Source: an uncultured Oceanospirillaceae bacterium (lineage in GTDB: Bacteria; Pseudomonadota; Gammaproteobacteria; Pseudomonadales; Balneatricaceae). From it: a stretch of 64,000 nucleotides of DNA. The stretch is from the NCBI GenBank assembly GCA_937136055.1, contig CAKZOD010000061.1, positions 1 to 64,000 of the forward strand, read 5' to 3'. Position 1 is the stretch's first letter. Each line of letters starts with the position of its first letter. Made by a program: the position numbers and the translations under genes. This document shows positions 18,780 through 29,131 of this stretch, piece by piece. The notes beneath the pieces are model-generated. The model saw nothing but the letters and a program-made list of their open reading frames with translations, made no database searches and was not told the origin of the DNA.

Positions 18780-20444
18780 ATGAAATCAATTAGAGCGAAA
18801 ATCTTTGCGTTAGTGCTCATACCGTTAATTTTGGTTGTATGTGTGCTGACCACAATTTCTATCAAGGGATTGGTTGAATCTGGGGAAAAGGAAGTAGCGC
18901 TGTTTGAAAAGCAGCTTGTCGCAATAAAAAAAGAAGAGCTTAAAGACTTCACAGATATCGCAAAGAAATCAGTATTACATTTAAATGCTAGTAACCCAGA
19001 CCATCTGAATCAGATGCGCGATATCCTAAGAGCCTTAAACTTTGGGAAAAGTGGTTACTTTTTTGTGTTTGATAAACAAGCAAATACAATCGTCCACGGT
19101 GGTAAACCTTCTTTAGAGGGCAAAAATTTAAGCACCTTAAAAGATACGCGCGGCACACCTATTATCAATGAGCTAATTAATGTTGCGATTCAGGGAGGCG
19201 GGTATCTTGAGTACTTTTGGGAGAACCCAGCGACAAAGGCAGAAGGCTTGAAGTTATCCTATGCTAGCCTATTAGACGGTTGGAATTATATGATCGGTAT
19301 CGGTGTTTATATTGATGATATCGATAGTAAAGTGGCTGAAATGGAAACTGAAATTAACGACCAAGTTTCCGAAATTTTCATGCAATCAATCATTGCATCC
19401 ATTATTTTGTTTTTGGTCTGTGCATTAGCTGTGTTTTTTGTTGCGCCAAGAATTACTCGGCCTTTAGTGTTTGTGGCTAATAGCTTAGAGCAAATTGCCC
19501 AAGGTGATAGAGATTTAACCCAACGCATTGATATTAAATCGCAAGATGAAGCAGGCAGAGTGGCTGTCGCATTTAATCAGTTTGTGGCGATGGTTCAAGA
19601 GATGATCATTGAAATCAGAGAGTCGACTGAAACATTAAATAAAAATATGGCTGAGCTGGAAGTTCTGAGAAACAACAATACCCAGAGACTGCTAGATCAA
19701 GTGAGTCATCGTGAACAAGTCGTTGAAGGGATTGATCAGTTATTGCATTACGCATCGGATATATCACAAAGCAGTGTGCAAGCAACTCATCAAGCGACAA
19801 CAGCGACAACAGAAGCGAAACAGGGTATCCAAGGGTTAAATGAAAATAATACTGAAATCAAACAATTGGCAGGTGACATTCAAGGGGCTGCATCGGTAAT
19901 TTCAGAACTTGAAACAGAAGTCTCTAGCATCACCACCGTGCTTTCTGTCATTCAAGATATTGCTGAACAAACTAACTTGCTGGCTCTTAATGCGGCAATA
20001 GAAGCAGCAAGAGCAGGGGATCAAGGTCGCGGTTTTGCGGTCGTTGCTGATGAAGTACGTGCACTCGCTGCAAGAACGCGTAAAAGTACTGAAGAGATCC
20101 ATGACATGATTCAGCGCTTGGAAGACAAGTCGCATACTGCCGTAAAAGTGATGAGTGATAGTCAGCTTAAAAGCGTAAGTACGGCTGAAAACGCAGAGTC
20201 AGTGATTGAGCGTTTATCACAACTTAACGTTATTATTAGTGATATCAGCGATGTGAATGCCAACATTGAAACGACTTCTGAATCGCAAAGCCAGATGACC
20301 GTGCAAATGAATGATAGCATTTCGATGATTGCTCAGCTTGGTTCAGCATCGGTAAGTGATGCTGAAGCATCTGCTGAACTATCTGAAAATGTCGCTAAAC
20401 AAACCAGTTATCTCTTTAGCCTAGTGAGTAAGTTCCGCATATAA
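18780..20444 (+). CDS. Methyl-accepting chemotaxis protein with single Cache domain
   Basis: This 554-residue chemoreceptor has TM1 at about 9-30, a periplasmic sCache-type sensor (about 35-195, with [19 protein letters not shown] and [14 protein letters not shown]), TM2 at about 200-222 and a HAMP domain. The cytoplasmic four-helix signalling domain has the hairpin [20 protein letters not shown] and [17 protein letters not shown]. It signals to CheA/CheW, and sCache domains usually bind small organic acids. A GGGAGAG site lies six bases before ATG. It stands alone and converges with a second chemoreceptor gene, sharing a terminator. Confidence 0.95.
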   Translation: MKSIRAKIFALVLIPLILVVCVLTTISIKGLVESGEKEVALFEKQLVAIKKEELKDFTDIAKKSVLHLNASNPDHLNQMRDILRALNFGKSGYFFVFDKQANTIVHGGKPSLEGKNLSTLKDTRGTPIINELINVAIQGGGYLEYFWENPATKAEGLKLSYASLLDGWNYMIGIGVYIDDIDSKVAEMETEINDQVSEIFMQSIIASIILFLVCALAVFFVAPRITRPLVFVANSLEQIAQGDRDLTQRIDIKSQDEAGRVAVAFNQFVAMVQEMIIEIRESTETLNKNMAELEVLRNNNTQRLLDQVSHREQVVEGIDQLLHYASDISQSSVQATHQATTATTEAKQGIQGLNENNTEIKQLAGDIQGAASVISELETEVSSITTVLSVIQDIAEQTNLLALNAAIEAARAGDQGRGFAVVADEVRALAARTRKSTEEIHDMIQRLEDKSHTAVKVMSDSQLKSVSTAENAESVIERLSQLNVIISDISDVNANIETTSESQSQMTVQMNDSISMIAQLGSASVSDAEASAELSENVAKQTSYLFSLVSKFRI

Positions 20445-20480
20445 ATAGCTGTAATCCAAGTATAGTAATTCTAAATAAAA

Positions 20481-20512
20481 AAGGGCCGCTAGTTTTAGCG
20501 ACCCTTTTTTTT
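20481..20512 (+). terminator. Bidirectional terminator between convergent chemoreceptor genes
   Basis: The stem AAGGGCCGCTA/TAGCGACCCTT has one C-A mismatch, a GTTT loop and T runs on both strands. It sits 36 bases after the plus-strand receptor stop and about 50 bases after the minus-strand receptor stop. Confidence 0.85.
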
Positions 20513-20562
20513 CACGAGTTTATACGAATGGCAAAAAAAGCTGTTCAGTATTTGTAGTAAGC

Positions 20563-22194
20563 TTAAGCAACTTTAAACTTATTTAAATGTCCTTCTAATT
20601 GCTTTGCCATATCATCTAGTGATTGATTTGCTTGAGCGGTTTCGTTTGCTCCTAAACTCGTTTCTTCTGCGATGCTAGAGATAGTAGTAATACTTTGATT
20701 GATTTCATCAGCGACGATACTTTGCTGTTTAACAGAGTTTGCCACAACATCGTTCATCTGTAATATCTGAGTGATCTTTTCTGAAATCGTGCGGATATAT
20801 TCACCTGCGTTTTCAGCACTATCAGTACTGTTCTCGGTGTATTCATGTCCTTTTTTAACCATCACGACAGCGTTAGAGAAAGCTGATTTTAAGCGCTCGT
20901 TTAACTCTCGTATTTGGCTTGTGGACTCTTGTGTTCGTTTAGCTAGTTGTCTAACTTCGTCGGCGACAACTGCAAAGCCTCTGCCTTGATCACCTGCTCT
21001 AGCAGCCTCAATCGCTGCATTCAGCGCGAGCAAGTTGGTTTGATCAGAGATATTACTGATAACGTTAAGAATGTTTTCAACTTCTTCTGTGTCTTGTTCT
21101 AGTTGGCTAATGGTCGTTAGTAAACTGGCCATTTGTGATGAAACCAGATTGATTCTACCTATTGTCGAATCAACAATTTCGCGCCCATTAAGTGCATCGC
21201 TATTGGCACTACGGCTGTTATCTGCTGTTTTATCAGCGGTATCCGCAACATCTTGCGCTGACATTGACATCTCGTGTACAGCGGCGGCGAGAGCTTCTGT
21301 TTGATCTTTTTGGCGATTTACACCATCCAGAGTTTGCACTGTTGTAGCCGCTGCACTTTGAGTTGATTGCTTAATGAGTATGCAGGAAGTCTCAACTTGC
21401 TTTATCAACCCACTGAGAGAATCCGTTGTTTCGTTCAAACCATTACTTAACTTACTAATCTCATCACTGCCTGAACTATTCACTTTGGTTGTGAAATCCC
21501 CTTGAGCAAGGCGCTGCATTGCTTGAGATATTTGTGAGATAGGTTGGGTGATGCTTTTAGAAATGATGACTGAGACAAAGATAATAATAGGCATTAAGCT
21601 TGCCAATAGAATCGCAGCATGTGATAGTTCTTCTAGAAAGATTGCATCTAAATCATCAACATAAACACCTGTTCCAAACACCCAGCCCCATTCTTTCATG
21701 GAGCTAATATAGGATATTTTCTTTATAGCACCTTCCACCCCAGGCTTTGGCCAGCGGTAATTAACAACCCCTTCGCCTTGTTCGCGGGCGAGATCCGCAA
21801 ACGCTTTAAACAGTTTAAAGCCATCAGGATCTTGTGTGTTACTTAAGTCTTTGCCGTTAAGTTGAGGTTTAATAGGGTGAGAAATCATAAAAGCGTTCAT
21901 ATCGGAGATAAATACGTAGTTTCCATCTGAATAACGCATAGCAGATACGGCTTCAATTGCGGCTTGTTTAGCAGCTTCTTCTGTCAATTTACCTTGTTTA
22001 AATTGTTGGTAAAAATGGTTGGTAAGGTGGTTGGCTGTGGTGACAATTTCTTTAGATTGCTGTTCTTTTGATATTTCGAGCTGTTCTCTCATATCTGAAA
22101 GGTTAAGCGTCTCTAGCGCTAATATAAGTAGGGAGAATAAAACAATGATAAGCGTTAATTTATAACGCACAGAAATGTGACTTAACAAATTCAT
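20563..22194 (-). CDS. Methyl-accepting chemotaxis protein with single Cache domain
   Basis: A 543-residue chemoreceptor. TM1 is at about 12-30. The periplasmic sCache sensor (about 35-185) has [20 protein letters not shown] and [18 protein letters not shown]2 is at about 190-212, followed by HAMP with [20 protein letters not shown] and the signalling hairpin with [20 protein letters not shown]. Its sensor differs clearly from the neighbour at 18780, so the two probably sense different ligands. There is no pentapeptide CheR tether at the C-terminus. Confidence 0.95.
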   Translation of the reverse strand: MNLLSHISVRYKLTLIIVLFSLLILALETLNLSDMREQLEISKEQQSKEIVTTANHLTNHFYQQFKQGKLTEEAAKQAAIEAVSAMRYSDGNYVFISDMNAFMISHPIKPQLNGKDLSNTQDPDGFKLFKAFADLAREQGEGVVNYRWPKPGVEGAIKKISYISSMKEWGWVFGTGVYVDDLDAIFLEELSHAAILLASLMPIIIFVSVIISKSITQPISQISQAMQRLAQGDFTTKVNSSGSDEISKLSNGLNETTDSLSGLIKQVETSCILIKQSTQSAAATTVQTLDGVNRQKDQTEALAAAVHEMSMSAQDVADTADKTADNSRSANSDALNGREIVDSTIGRINLVSSQMASLLTTISQLEQDTEEVENILNVISNISDQTNLLALNAAIEAARAGDQGRGFAVVADEVRQLAKRTQESTSQIRELNERLKSAFSNAVVMVKKGHEYTENSTDSAENAGEYIRTISEKITQILQMNDVVANSVKQQSIVADEINQSITTISSIAEETSLGANETAQANQSLDDMAKQLEGHLNKFKVA

Positions 22195-22708
22195 TTTCAG
22201 TGGACCTTACTATAGTGATCTTTTATGAAAGCTTCACTATCTTAAAAAGTAATGTAATCAGAACCCTATTTGGTCAATCCATGTTCCACTGTAACAGAGG
22301 CTCTTAAAGAGACTGCTCTGTTAAGACGAGGTTACTCGCAATAGATTCGAGGCTAAGAAATCGTATATCGTATAAGATTTTTTGATCAGTTAATTTTTGA
22401 CCTGTTATTTTTTGATCAATGCTAGTCTAGCTAATTATTACTTTTTGTACAGTTGTAATATTACTGTAATAGTTTGGATTTATTGATGTAAATCAATTAA
22501 ATTGTACTTAATTTAAGCTTAAAGTTGTTTTGAGCCAAGTCAATCTGAATTTGCAGTTAATTCAAAGTGACTGATTTCTGAATTTTTTGCAAAACTTAAT
22601 GTTAGAAAAGTGACCGGATTTTCTATTTGAAATCGAATTTTGATTGAGCTTTACAGCCAATGTGATTAGCATCAATGGCCCACTTATTTAGTTTGAATAG
22701 AACCTTTT
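22195..22708. promoter_or_regulatory. Divergent intergenic region, AT-rich
   Basis: This gap of about 510 bp must hold the promoters of the minus-strand chemoreceptor and the plus-strand deacetylase-family gene. TTTTTTGATCA occurs twice, near 22377 and 22408, as spaced direct repeats. I see no other structure. Confidence 0.35.
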
Positions 22709-23623
22709 ATGTCCTTACCGTTAATCACTCACCCTGATTACAGCTATGCGCTTGCACAAAATCATCGCTTTCCCATGGAAAAATTTAGATTGCTGAATGC
22801 GTGTTTGATTGAAATGGGGATAGCGACTTCTCAAAACACGTTTCGCCCAGGTAAAGCGAAAGCGCAGCTGCTAGAAATGGCACATTGCCCACAATATTTG
22901 AGCCGCTTTATCAATAACGGCCAGTCGAAAGCAGAGCTTCGCAGAATGGGTTTGCCCTGGAGCGAACAATTACTTAGGCGCACCATTCTATCGCCCAGTG
23001 GTACTTTATTGAGTGCACAGCTAGCGTTGCAAAAAGGCATTGCGTGTCATTTAGCAGGGGGCACACATCATGCGCATTTTGATTTCGCATCCGGCTTTTG
23101 TATTCTCAATGACTTGGCGATTACGGCGAAAAGCTTGCTCGCATCAGGTCTAGTCAATAGTGTGCTCATTTTTGATGTCGATGTGCATCAAGGGGACGGT
23201 ACTGCACGTATTCTGGCAGATGTTCCTCAAGCTTTTACCTGTTCAGTGCACTGTGAAAAAAACTTTCCTGCGCGCAAAGCACAAAGTGATCTTGATGTGA
23301 ATGTACCTAAAGGTGCTTCTGATGATCAGTATATGGCTCTAATGGCAGAGGGCTTTGAAAATGCTGTAGCACTAAGTAAACCTGATATTGTACTTTATGA
23401 TGCGGGGGTTGATGTGTATGAACAGGATCCTCTGGGGCTCATTAATGTCTCTTTAAAGGGGATAAGGGCGAGAGACCGTTATGTACTAACTCGCTGTGCA
23501 GAAAGCTCCATCCCTGTCGCCACCGTCATTGGTGGCGGCTATGACAAAGACCAAAAAGCGCTCGCACAGCGCCATGCGATTGCAGTTGAAGAAGCCGCCA
23601 CATTATACAAAGCACATTTTTAA
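22709..23623 (+). CDS. Histone deacetylase-family (arginase/deacetylase fold) amidohydrolase
   Basis: The 304-residue protein has zinc and active-site motifs of the HDAC superfamily: AGGTHHAHFDFASGFCILND, the metal ligands of DVDVHQGDGTA, a later DAGVDVYEQDPLG and GGGYDKD. Bacterial members deacetylate polyamines, acetoin-pathway proteins or other acyl amides, so the substrate here is open. Length and the HH pair resemble the short HDAC11-like bacterial group. No good ribosome site precedes the ATG. It stands alone between chemoreceptor genes. Confidence 0.9.
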   Translation: MSLPLITHPDYSYALAQNHRFPMEKFRLLNACLIEMGIATSQNTFRPGKAKAQLLEMAHCPQYLSRFINNGQSKAELRRMGLPWSEQLLRRTILSPSGTLLSAQLALQKGIACHLAGGTHHAHFDFASGFCILNDLAITAKSLLASGLVNSVLIFDVDVHQGDGTARILADVPQAFTCSVHCEKNFPARKAQSDLDVNVPKGASDDQYMALMAEGFENAVALSKPDIVLYDAGVDVYEQDPLGLINVSLKGIRARDRYVLTRCAESSIPVATVIGGGYDKDQKALAQRHAIAVEEAATLYKAHF

Positions 23624-23680
23624 ACTCCGCTAAGAAATACCAGGGTTTTAAATAAAACAGATATAAATCTACACTGGGAA

Positions 23681-23713
23681 AAACGCCTCTAGGCTCTATC
23701 GCTAGCGGCGTTT
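23681..23713 (-). terminator. Terminator of the minus-strand chemoreceptor
   Basis: The outer stem AAACGCC/GGCGTTT and the inner CTAG/CTAG are separated by single-base mismatches. On the minus strand a TTTTT run follows. It lies just after the stop at 23721 and could weakly serve the converging gene as well. Confidence 0.7.
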
Positions 23714-23720
23714 GAAAGTG

Positions 23721-25706
23721 TTACTCGTTCTTGCGGCTTAAATCATAAAGCCTTTTTGCCGCCTCAGAAGAGATGTTACTTAAGTCTGTTAATTTAGCTG
23801 CATCACCGGAGTTTTGCTCACTAATCACATGTATACGTTCTGCGAGCTCTTGGATCTCGTCAGTAACCTTTGCTTGCTCATGAGCGGTAACTGCAATTAG
23901 CGATGTGCGCTCATTGATATTGCCAAAAGCTTCCACAATATTTTCAAAAGCTTCAAGCGCTTTATTCGCTCGATCTATTGATTCTTCTGACAAGGTTTGG
24001 CTACTTGCGATAACGTGAACGCCGCTCTTTGCTGCTTCTTGTAATTGAATAATCATACTTTCAATTTCAGACGCTGAGTCTTGAGTTTTGGCCGCCAGTG
24101 TTCTCACTTCATCTGCAACTACTGCGAAGCCACGCCCGTGATCGCCCGCTCGAGCAGCTTCAATTGCTGCATTAAGTGCTAACAAGTTAGTTTGTTCAGA
24201 AATTGCTTTAATGACATCTAATACCGCTCCTACTTTTTGGCTATCATCGGAGAGTTGATCAATGACATCAGAAGTTTGGTTAAGTGCTTGTGCGAGTTCT
24301 TGAACCGCTGATCCATTTTGTGCAACCATGTCTCGGCCATGTGTGACGAGTTGACTTGCCTCATCCGCAGTTTGGGAAGCATTATCGGTGTTTTGTGCCA
24401 CATCTTGTGCGCTTGCCGACATCTCATTGATTGCAGCTGCCAACACATTGTTTTCGTCCATTTGTTGCGCCGCACGGCTGCTAAGCGTGTGACTTAGCTT
24501 ATTTAATCCCGCAGACTCTTTTGAGATATGGCCTGCCTCAACACCGATATCTGATAACAGGCTGTTTAAATAGCTGCCGTAATCATTAACAGATTGTTTT
24601 AGCTCGCCAATTTCGTCCATTGTTTTGATTTCTAAGCTTGCTGAAGTGCCACCGCTTATGAGTAATCTTACTTGCTCTGTTGTCTCTTTAATCCACCCAA
24701 GTACGATTCTTGAATACCACATAAAAATAACGACAAAGAAGATAAGTGCGGGAATCATAGAGAAATACAAACTATTAGAAAGCTTTTGCACAGGTGCTTG
24801 TACTATGCTGTCTGGAAGTAGCATGCCTACTGTCCAATTAACTTGCTCGAGTTTTTTGAGAACTAAGATACTCGTATCGCCTTTAATGACACCGTAAGGC
24901 ATTTCGGTTAATACTGTACCATTTTGAATTGGCTGTGAAATTGGCGCTAAGCTCGTATCCTTTGAGGTTACGCTGTCTAGAGATAGCATTGCAAGAGGTT
25001 GTGATCTAACCTGTGGAAAGCTGATGATTTGCTCCCCTTGATCTATAGCAAAACTATAACCTCCAGTGAGTTTGTTTTGATCTTCAAACAAACCTTTTAC
25101 ACCATTAAGTGCTAGGTCTATGGTCGCTACACCCCAAAATTGGTTGTCACGTTTAATCGCGACTGTGCAAGTTACCATAGGCACAGGAAAAACAGGGTCT
25201 TCATAAGCTTCAGACCAAGCACATTGACCATCTTTTAAGCTGGTCGCTACTTTATACCAGCCTTCGTTATGATAACCATTGCCATTTGGGTCGTTATAAT
25301 CATCTAGTAGCTGTAACTGACCTGAGCTGTCTCTCGCCCAGTAGAAAGAATGCCTGTCGACATCCTTTGAAAATGCTTTTGGTTCAGGCCAAATACCGCC
25401 ACCTGCGATACTGGCATTGGCAAAATTATCGATTAGCTCTGGCATTAAAGCTTCAAACTTGTGGCGATCGAGTGCTAGATTCTGCGCTAAGCTCGAAAGG
25501 CTTCTCGTTAATGAAGCAGTATCTTGTAAAGTGATTTGCAATTGGTTAGCTGTCGCTTGTACTTGGGCTTTTGCTTCTTGGCGCACTTGGTTTTGCATAA
25601 CGGGTAATGCAAAAAACTGCATGACTAGGTAGATTAATATCGTTGCGCCTAGCAACAGCAGGACACTCATTATTGTTATTTTTTTACTAATGTTTAATGT
25701 CTTCAT
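23721..25706 (-). CDS. Methyl-accepting chemotaxis protein with double Cache domain
   Basis: A 661-residue chemoreceptor. TM1 is at about 11-31. The large periplasmic sensor (about 35-305) is of dCache type, with [39 protein letters not shown] and [17 protein letters not shown]2 is at about 312-334, followed by a HAMP-like region and the signalling hairpin [20 protein letters not shown]. dCache receptors often bind amino acids or related amines. It is a single-gene unit with a terminator right behind the stop. Confidence 0.95.
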   Translation of the reverse strand: MKTLNISKKITIMSVLLLLGATILIYLVMQFFALPVMQNQVRQEAKAQVQATANQLQITLQDTASLTRSLSSLAQNLALDRHKFEALMPELIDNFANASIAGGGIWPEPKAFSKDVDRHSFYWARDSSGQLQLLDDYNDPNGNGYHNEGWYKVATSLKDGQCAWSEAYEDPVFPVPMVTCTVAIKRDNQFWGVATIDLALNGVKGLFEDQNKLTGGYSFAIDQGEQIISFPQVRSQPLAMLSLDSVTSKDTSLAPISQPIQNGTVLTEMPYGVIKGDTSILVLKKLEQVNWTVGMLLPDSIVQAPVQKLSNSLYFSMIPALIFFVVIFMWYSRIVLGWIKETTEQVRLLISGGTSASLEIKTMDEIGELKQSVNDYGSYLNSLLSDIGVEAGHISKESAGLNKLSHTLSSRAAQQMDENNVLAAAINEMSASAQDVAQNTDNASQTADEASQLVTHGRDMVAQNGSAVQELAQALNQTSDVIDQLSDDSQKVGAVLDVIKAISEQTNLLALNAAIEAARAGDHGRGFAVVADEVRTLAAKTQDSASEIESMIIQLQEAAKSGVHVIASSQTLSEESIDRANKALEAFENIVEAFGNINERTSLIAVTAHEQAKVTDEIQELAERIHVISEQNSGDAAKLTDLSNISSEAAKRLYDLSRKNE

Positions 25707-26065
25707 GAATCCTCTCCTTCGCTTAGCAATATTTTTTCTCGGTTTAAATGTCGTGCGTTTTAAATGCTAAGTTTTAAGGTTGATAATGGGGTGTATCTAT
25801 TCAGAAGAGTGTTTGAAAAGCGTTTAAAAAATAATATTTAATCTATGATTTTAAGCTATATCGGTCACGTTTAATTTTATCTGAATACTCGATTATTATA
25901 CTTAGCCTTTGTGTTTATCAAGTAAAATCGAATATAAAACAATTATTTATGATTGAATTTTAAAAACTCCTAACTTTGTTCTGGTTAGCTCAGTAATGTT
26001 TCAAGAAGTGAATTAATTCATAAAATTGTCACGAAACTGTCGCATAAAAAATTTAGAATAATTTC

Positions 26066-26081
26066 TTGCACACGTGTGCAA
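26066..26081. promoter_or_regulatory. Candidate LacI-family operator (16-bp perfect palindrome)
   Basis: TTGCACACGTGTGCAA is a perfect even-length palindrome with a central CG, as expected for LacI/PurR-type operators. It lies 194 bases upstream of the importer start. The core ACACGTGT recurs upstream of the second importer (40542-40549). The likely binder is the LacI protein encoded at 32618-33646. Confidence 0.65.
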
Positions 26082-26210
26082 TGAAATGCTAGTTTTGCTT
26101 AGTCAGTCAATTATTGACCGTTCTTAAAGTGATCAAAAATGAAAAATCGGGTTTGCGTTTACGGATAAAAAACGCGAGGTGCGGGTTTAAATTACAGTCA
26201 CTTTAGTGAG

Positions 26211-26239
26211 GAAGGGATGATTTAACCAATCATTCTTTC
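26211..26239 (+). promoter_or_regulatory. Stable 5' leader hairpin of the importer operon
   Basis: GAAGGGATGATT and AATCATTCTTTC can pair over 12 bp with two G-U wobbles around a five-base loop. It lies 36 bases before the ATG of the binding protein and has no T run, so it is not a terminator. It may stabilise the mRNA or regulate it. Confidence 0.5.
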
Positions 26240-26274
26240 CCTGAGCTCCTACAAAAACAACATCGGAGAAGTAC

Positions 26275-27648
26275 ATGAAAGCGACAAAGACATTAGGCCA
26301 TAGTGTAAAAGCAGCTGTGCTAACAACAGCCGTAAGTATGGCAATCGCAGCAACACCGAGTTTTGCAAAAGATATGACAATTAGCGTGTGGGCGGGGGGA
26401 TCTAACCAGAGTGATTCATACCGTGCGGATGCAATTGAAATGGCTGCTGATATCCTAGAGCGTGAAGCGGCAATTCGCGGTGAAGAGCTCAACATCAAGG
26501 TTGAAAAGAAACTTTTTAACGATGGTTGGGAAAACTTTAAGCAAGCGGTAACACTAGCGGCTGAGTCTAAAACAGCGCCGAATATTATCGTGACTTCTCA
26601 TGCGGATATCGCACCTTGGTCACAGTCGGGTTTGATTCGTCCGATCTCCGATTACATCGACCAAGATGCTTGGCCAGTTAACCAAATTTATGGCAACTTG
26701 CTGGAAATCGCTTCTTACAACGGTCAGTTGTGGGGCTTACCACAAGATGCTGAGTCGCGTCCATTTTTCTTTTGGAAGCCGCATTTAAAAGCGATCGGTT
26801 ACAGCGATGAGCAAATTGAAGGACTGCCTGAAAAAGTAAAATCAGGCGAATACACTTTGTACAATGTGCTTGATGATGCGAAAAAAATGCAGGACAAAGG
26901 TTTAGTCACCGCCGGTAAAGGTTTTTCACCACGTGTCTCTAATGGCCCTGATTACTGGCAGTTCTACCAAAGCTTTGGCGGCCAGATGAAAGACAAAGAA
27001 TCAGGTAAGCTGATTTTTGATAAGCAGGCGATGGGTGATATGTATCAGTTCTTTGTCGAGGCTGCAAAAATGGGCGTCACTTCTAAAACGCACTTAGGTG
27101 GAGATTGGAATCAGTGGTATTCAGAAGTTGCCAACGGAAAAGCAGGTACATGGCACGGCGGTACTTGGCACTATAACCGCTACACTGGCAAAGAGGGCTT
27201 AGATGATTTCTTTGGTAATATCCAGTTTACATTGATTCCAGCGGGTAACAAAAAAGGCCGCGCGAATACAATTACTCACCCACTGGTCTACTTAGTTTCC
27301 AACACAGGTACTGATGATGATGCAGCGATTGCTGCTGAGTTAATTGCGATTGCCTCTGAGCCGAGATTGAACTCCCTGCACGCAATCAAATCTGCCCACT
27401 TAGGGATAGGTAAAGAGCAGGCAAATGTTGGCTTGTACTCAGGTGATCAGTGGGCCTCAGAAGCCACAGAGCGTTTATTGGTGCATGCTAATGCAATGCC
27501 TAACCACACTGAATTCGGTCAATACTGGCAAATCATGTTCAAGGGCTTAGAAGCATCTTGGACCGGTCAAAAGACAGTGGCCGAAGCGGTTGCTAATGTT
27601 GAAGCAGAGCTCAAAACTACACTCGGTGATAACATCCTAATTAAATAG
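26275..27648 (+). CDS. ABC transporter substrate-binding protein (carbohydrate/polyol-phosphate type)
   Basis: This 457-residue extracellular solute-binding protein of the family 1 (MalE/UgpB) fold has a Sec signal peptide ending near ATPSFA-KD. SVWAGGSNQSDSYR opens the first lobe. LWGLPQDAESRPFFFWK and GKAGTWHGGTWHYNRYTG mark the cleft, with several aromatic and basic residues that would suit a phosphorylated polyol. A GGAG site precedes ATG by seven bases. It is the first gene of an importer operon with a glycerophosphodiesterase and an inositol-phosphatase homologue. The layout resembles the InoEFGK-type inositol-phosphate importer. The substrate is inferred. Confidence 0.88.
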   Translation: MKATKTLGHSVKAAVLTTAVSMAIAATPSFAKDMTISVWAGGSNQSDSYRADAIEMAADILEREAAIRGEELNIKVEKKLFNDGWENFKQAVTLAAESKTAPNIIVTSHADIAPWSQSGLIRPISDYIDQDAWPVNQIYGNLLEIASYNGQLWGLPQDAESRPFFFWKPHLKAIGYSDEQIEGLPEKVKSGEYTLYNVLDDAKKMQDKGLVTAGKGFSPRVSNGPDYWQFYQSFGGQMKDKESGKLIFDKQAMGDMYQFFVEAAKMGVTSKTHLGGDWNQWYSEVANGKAGTWHGGTWHYNRYTGKEGLDDFFGNIQFTLIPAGNKKGRANTITHPLVYLVSNTGTDDDAAIAAELIAIASEPRLNSLHAIKSAHLGIGKEQANVGLYSGDQWASEATERLLVHANAMPNHTEFGQYWQIMFKGLEASWTGQKTVAEAVANVEAELKTTLGDNILIK

Positions 27649-27686
27649 CCTTTGTCGCTATTGATTAGGACACTCTCCAATAATGT

Positions 27687-27763
27687 AGCTGCAATCTTTA
27701 TTAACTGATGATTGTAGCTGCATATCTCGAACGACTTTTTCGATTACCAGTGTTCACACTGGT
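27687..27763 (+). promoter_or_regulatory. Two intercistronic hairpins after the binding-protein gene
   Basis: AGCTGCAATC (27687-27696) pairs with GATTGTAGCT (27710-27719), with one wobble. ACCAGTG (27746-27752) pairs perfectly with CACTGGT (27757-27763) around TTCA. Such structures between a binding-protein gene and its permease genes commonly slow 3' decay or attenuate transcription, giving excess binding protein. The second lies 30 bases before the permease start. Confidence 0.6.
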
Positions 27764-27793
27764 GCTATTCTATTTTTAAATTGGGAACTGACT

Positions 27794-29107
27794 ATGCGTC
27801 AACGAATCGGTTTACTGGGTCTAGGTTTTATGACTCCTGCACTGATCATGGTGGTGGTGTTCTTTTTGATCCCTGTGGTTATGACGGGTTTCTTTGCTTT
27901 CACAAACATGGGGACAGCAACGGGTGTTTCAGGTGGCGAATACCTGTTAACCCCTAAGATTATTAAACACTTTGAGGCGGGAGATCAGTTTGATAAAACG
28001 ACTATCAATGCCTTGAGTTCAACGAGCTACTCGGTGTCTGATGCCGCCTTGGCCAAAGCTGAAAAAGCGGGCTTAAAGAAAAAATATCTTCAAGAAATTG
28101 GCAAGCGTCTTAATGGCAAAACCTATGCTAAGCGCCGTGATTTTATCCGAGATCTTAAGAAGCTGAAGTCTCGTCCACGCAATCAAAGAGCGCTGATAAA
28201 ATCGACTGAGTCATTTAGTCAAAGTATTATCAATAAGCGTTTTGAAACCCTTGAAGGCTTTAAAATAGCCCTTCAAAACACAGGGGTTGACCTGCAACCC
28301 GTGCAAACAGATAGGGTTATTGAAGCGAGTTATACCGGTTGGGTTTGGACGACTGAAAACTTCACCACTATGTTCAATAAGCCCGATACTTGGTTTGTCG
28401 CTGCAAACACCGTGATTTACGTAATACTGGTGTTGGCCTTTAATATTGGTTTTGGTTTATTTCTCGCTTTAACCACTTTTTACTTACCTTCTGGGCAATC
28501 AGCATTTTTCCGCGCGGTTTGGCTGTTGCCGAGGATTTCACCGCCGGTTTTATATGTCTTGCTGTGGAAGTGGCTCACTTGGGATACTGGTTTTGTCTCA
28601 ACCATACTCGGCTGGTTTGGCATGGCGCCATACAACTTCATGCTTGGCTCGGTAGAAAGCGCCTGGATGGTGGTCGTTTTAATTAACGGCTTTGTCGGAG
28701 CATCTTTAGGGATGATTCTCTTCTCCAGTGCGATTCAGGCAATTCCTAGCTCGATCCTTTACGCCAGTGAAGTGGATGGTGCTAATCGCTGGCAACAAGT
28801 GCGCTATATTATATTGCCGCAATTGCGCTGGCCGATTTTGTTCACCACTAGTTACACCACTTTATCGCTACTGACCTCTTTTGAGTACATCTTACTATCA
28901 ACCGAAGGAGGTCCAGGTGGCTCAACCAATGTTTGGTCGCTGGAAGCGTATTACACCGCTTTGAATAATTACAGCGGTAACTTGCAGTATGGCTACGGTG
29001 CGGCGATGGCACTGGTGCTAGTGACGATCGGGGTGACTGTGTCACTACTTTATTTACGTCTATTTAAATTTGACGATTTAGTGTCTCGTCCACGAATTGA
29101 GTCATAA
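27794..29107 (+). CDS. ABC transporter permease, MalF-like with large periplasmic insertion
   Basis: A 437-residue binding-protein-dependent permease. TM1 (about 6-36) is followed by an insertion of about 145 residues (about 40-185), rich in Lys and Arg (LKKKYLQEIGKRLNGK, DLKKLKSRPRNQR). The remaining membrane segments come after it. The EAA loop SEVDGANRWQQVRYIILPQL contacts the ATPase. The insertion parallels the P2 loop of MalF, which touches the binding protein, but its sequence is unlike MalF. It would form a heterodimer with the next gene product. Confidence 0.9.
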   Translation: MRQRIGLLGLGFMTPALIMVVVFFLIPVVMTGFFAFTNMGTATGVSGGEYLLTPKIIKHFEAGDQFDKTTINALSSTSYSVSDAALAKAEKAGLKKKYLQEIGKRLNGKTYAKRRDFIRDLKKLKSRPRNQRALIKSTESFSQSIINKRFETLEGFKIALQNTGVDLQPVQTDRVIEASYTGWVWTTENFTTMFNKPDTWFVAANTVIYVILVLAFNIGFGLFLALTTFYLPSGQSAFFRAVWLLPRISPPVLYVLLWKWLTWDTGFVSTILGWFGMAPYNFMLGSVESAWMVVVLINGFVGASLGMILFSSAIQAIPSSILYASEVDGANRWQQVRYIILPQLRWPILFTTSYTTLSLLTSFEYILLSTEGGPGGSTNVWSLEAYYTALNNYSGNLQYGYGAAMALVLVTIGVTVSLLYLRLFKFDDLVSRPRIES

Positions 29108-29131
29108 ATTGAGTTATCAATAGGTATTACT

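Larger units (their letters stand above)
25707..26274. promoter_or_regulatory. Divergent control region upstream of the first ABC importer
   Basis: This gap of about 570 bp between divergent genes holds a perfect operator-like palindrome (26066-26081) and a stable leader hairpin (26211-26239), listed separately. A short inverted repeat TCACT-TT-AGTGA lies near 26197-26208. No ORF is supportable. Confidence 0.5.
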
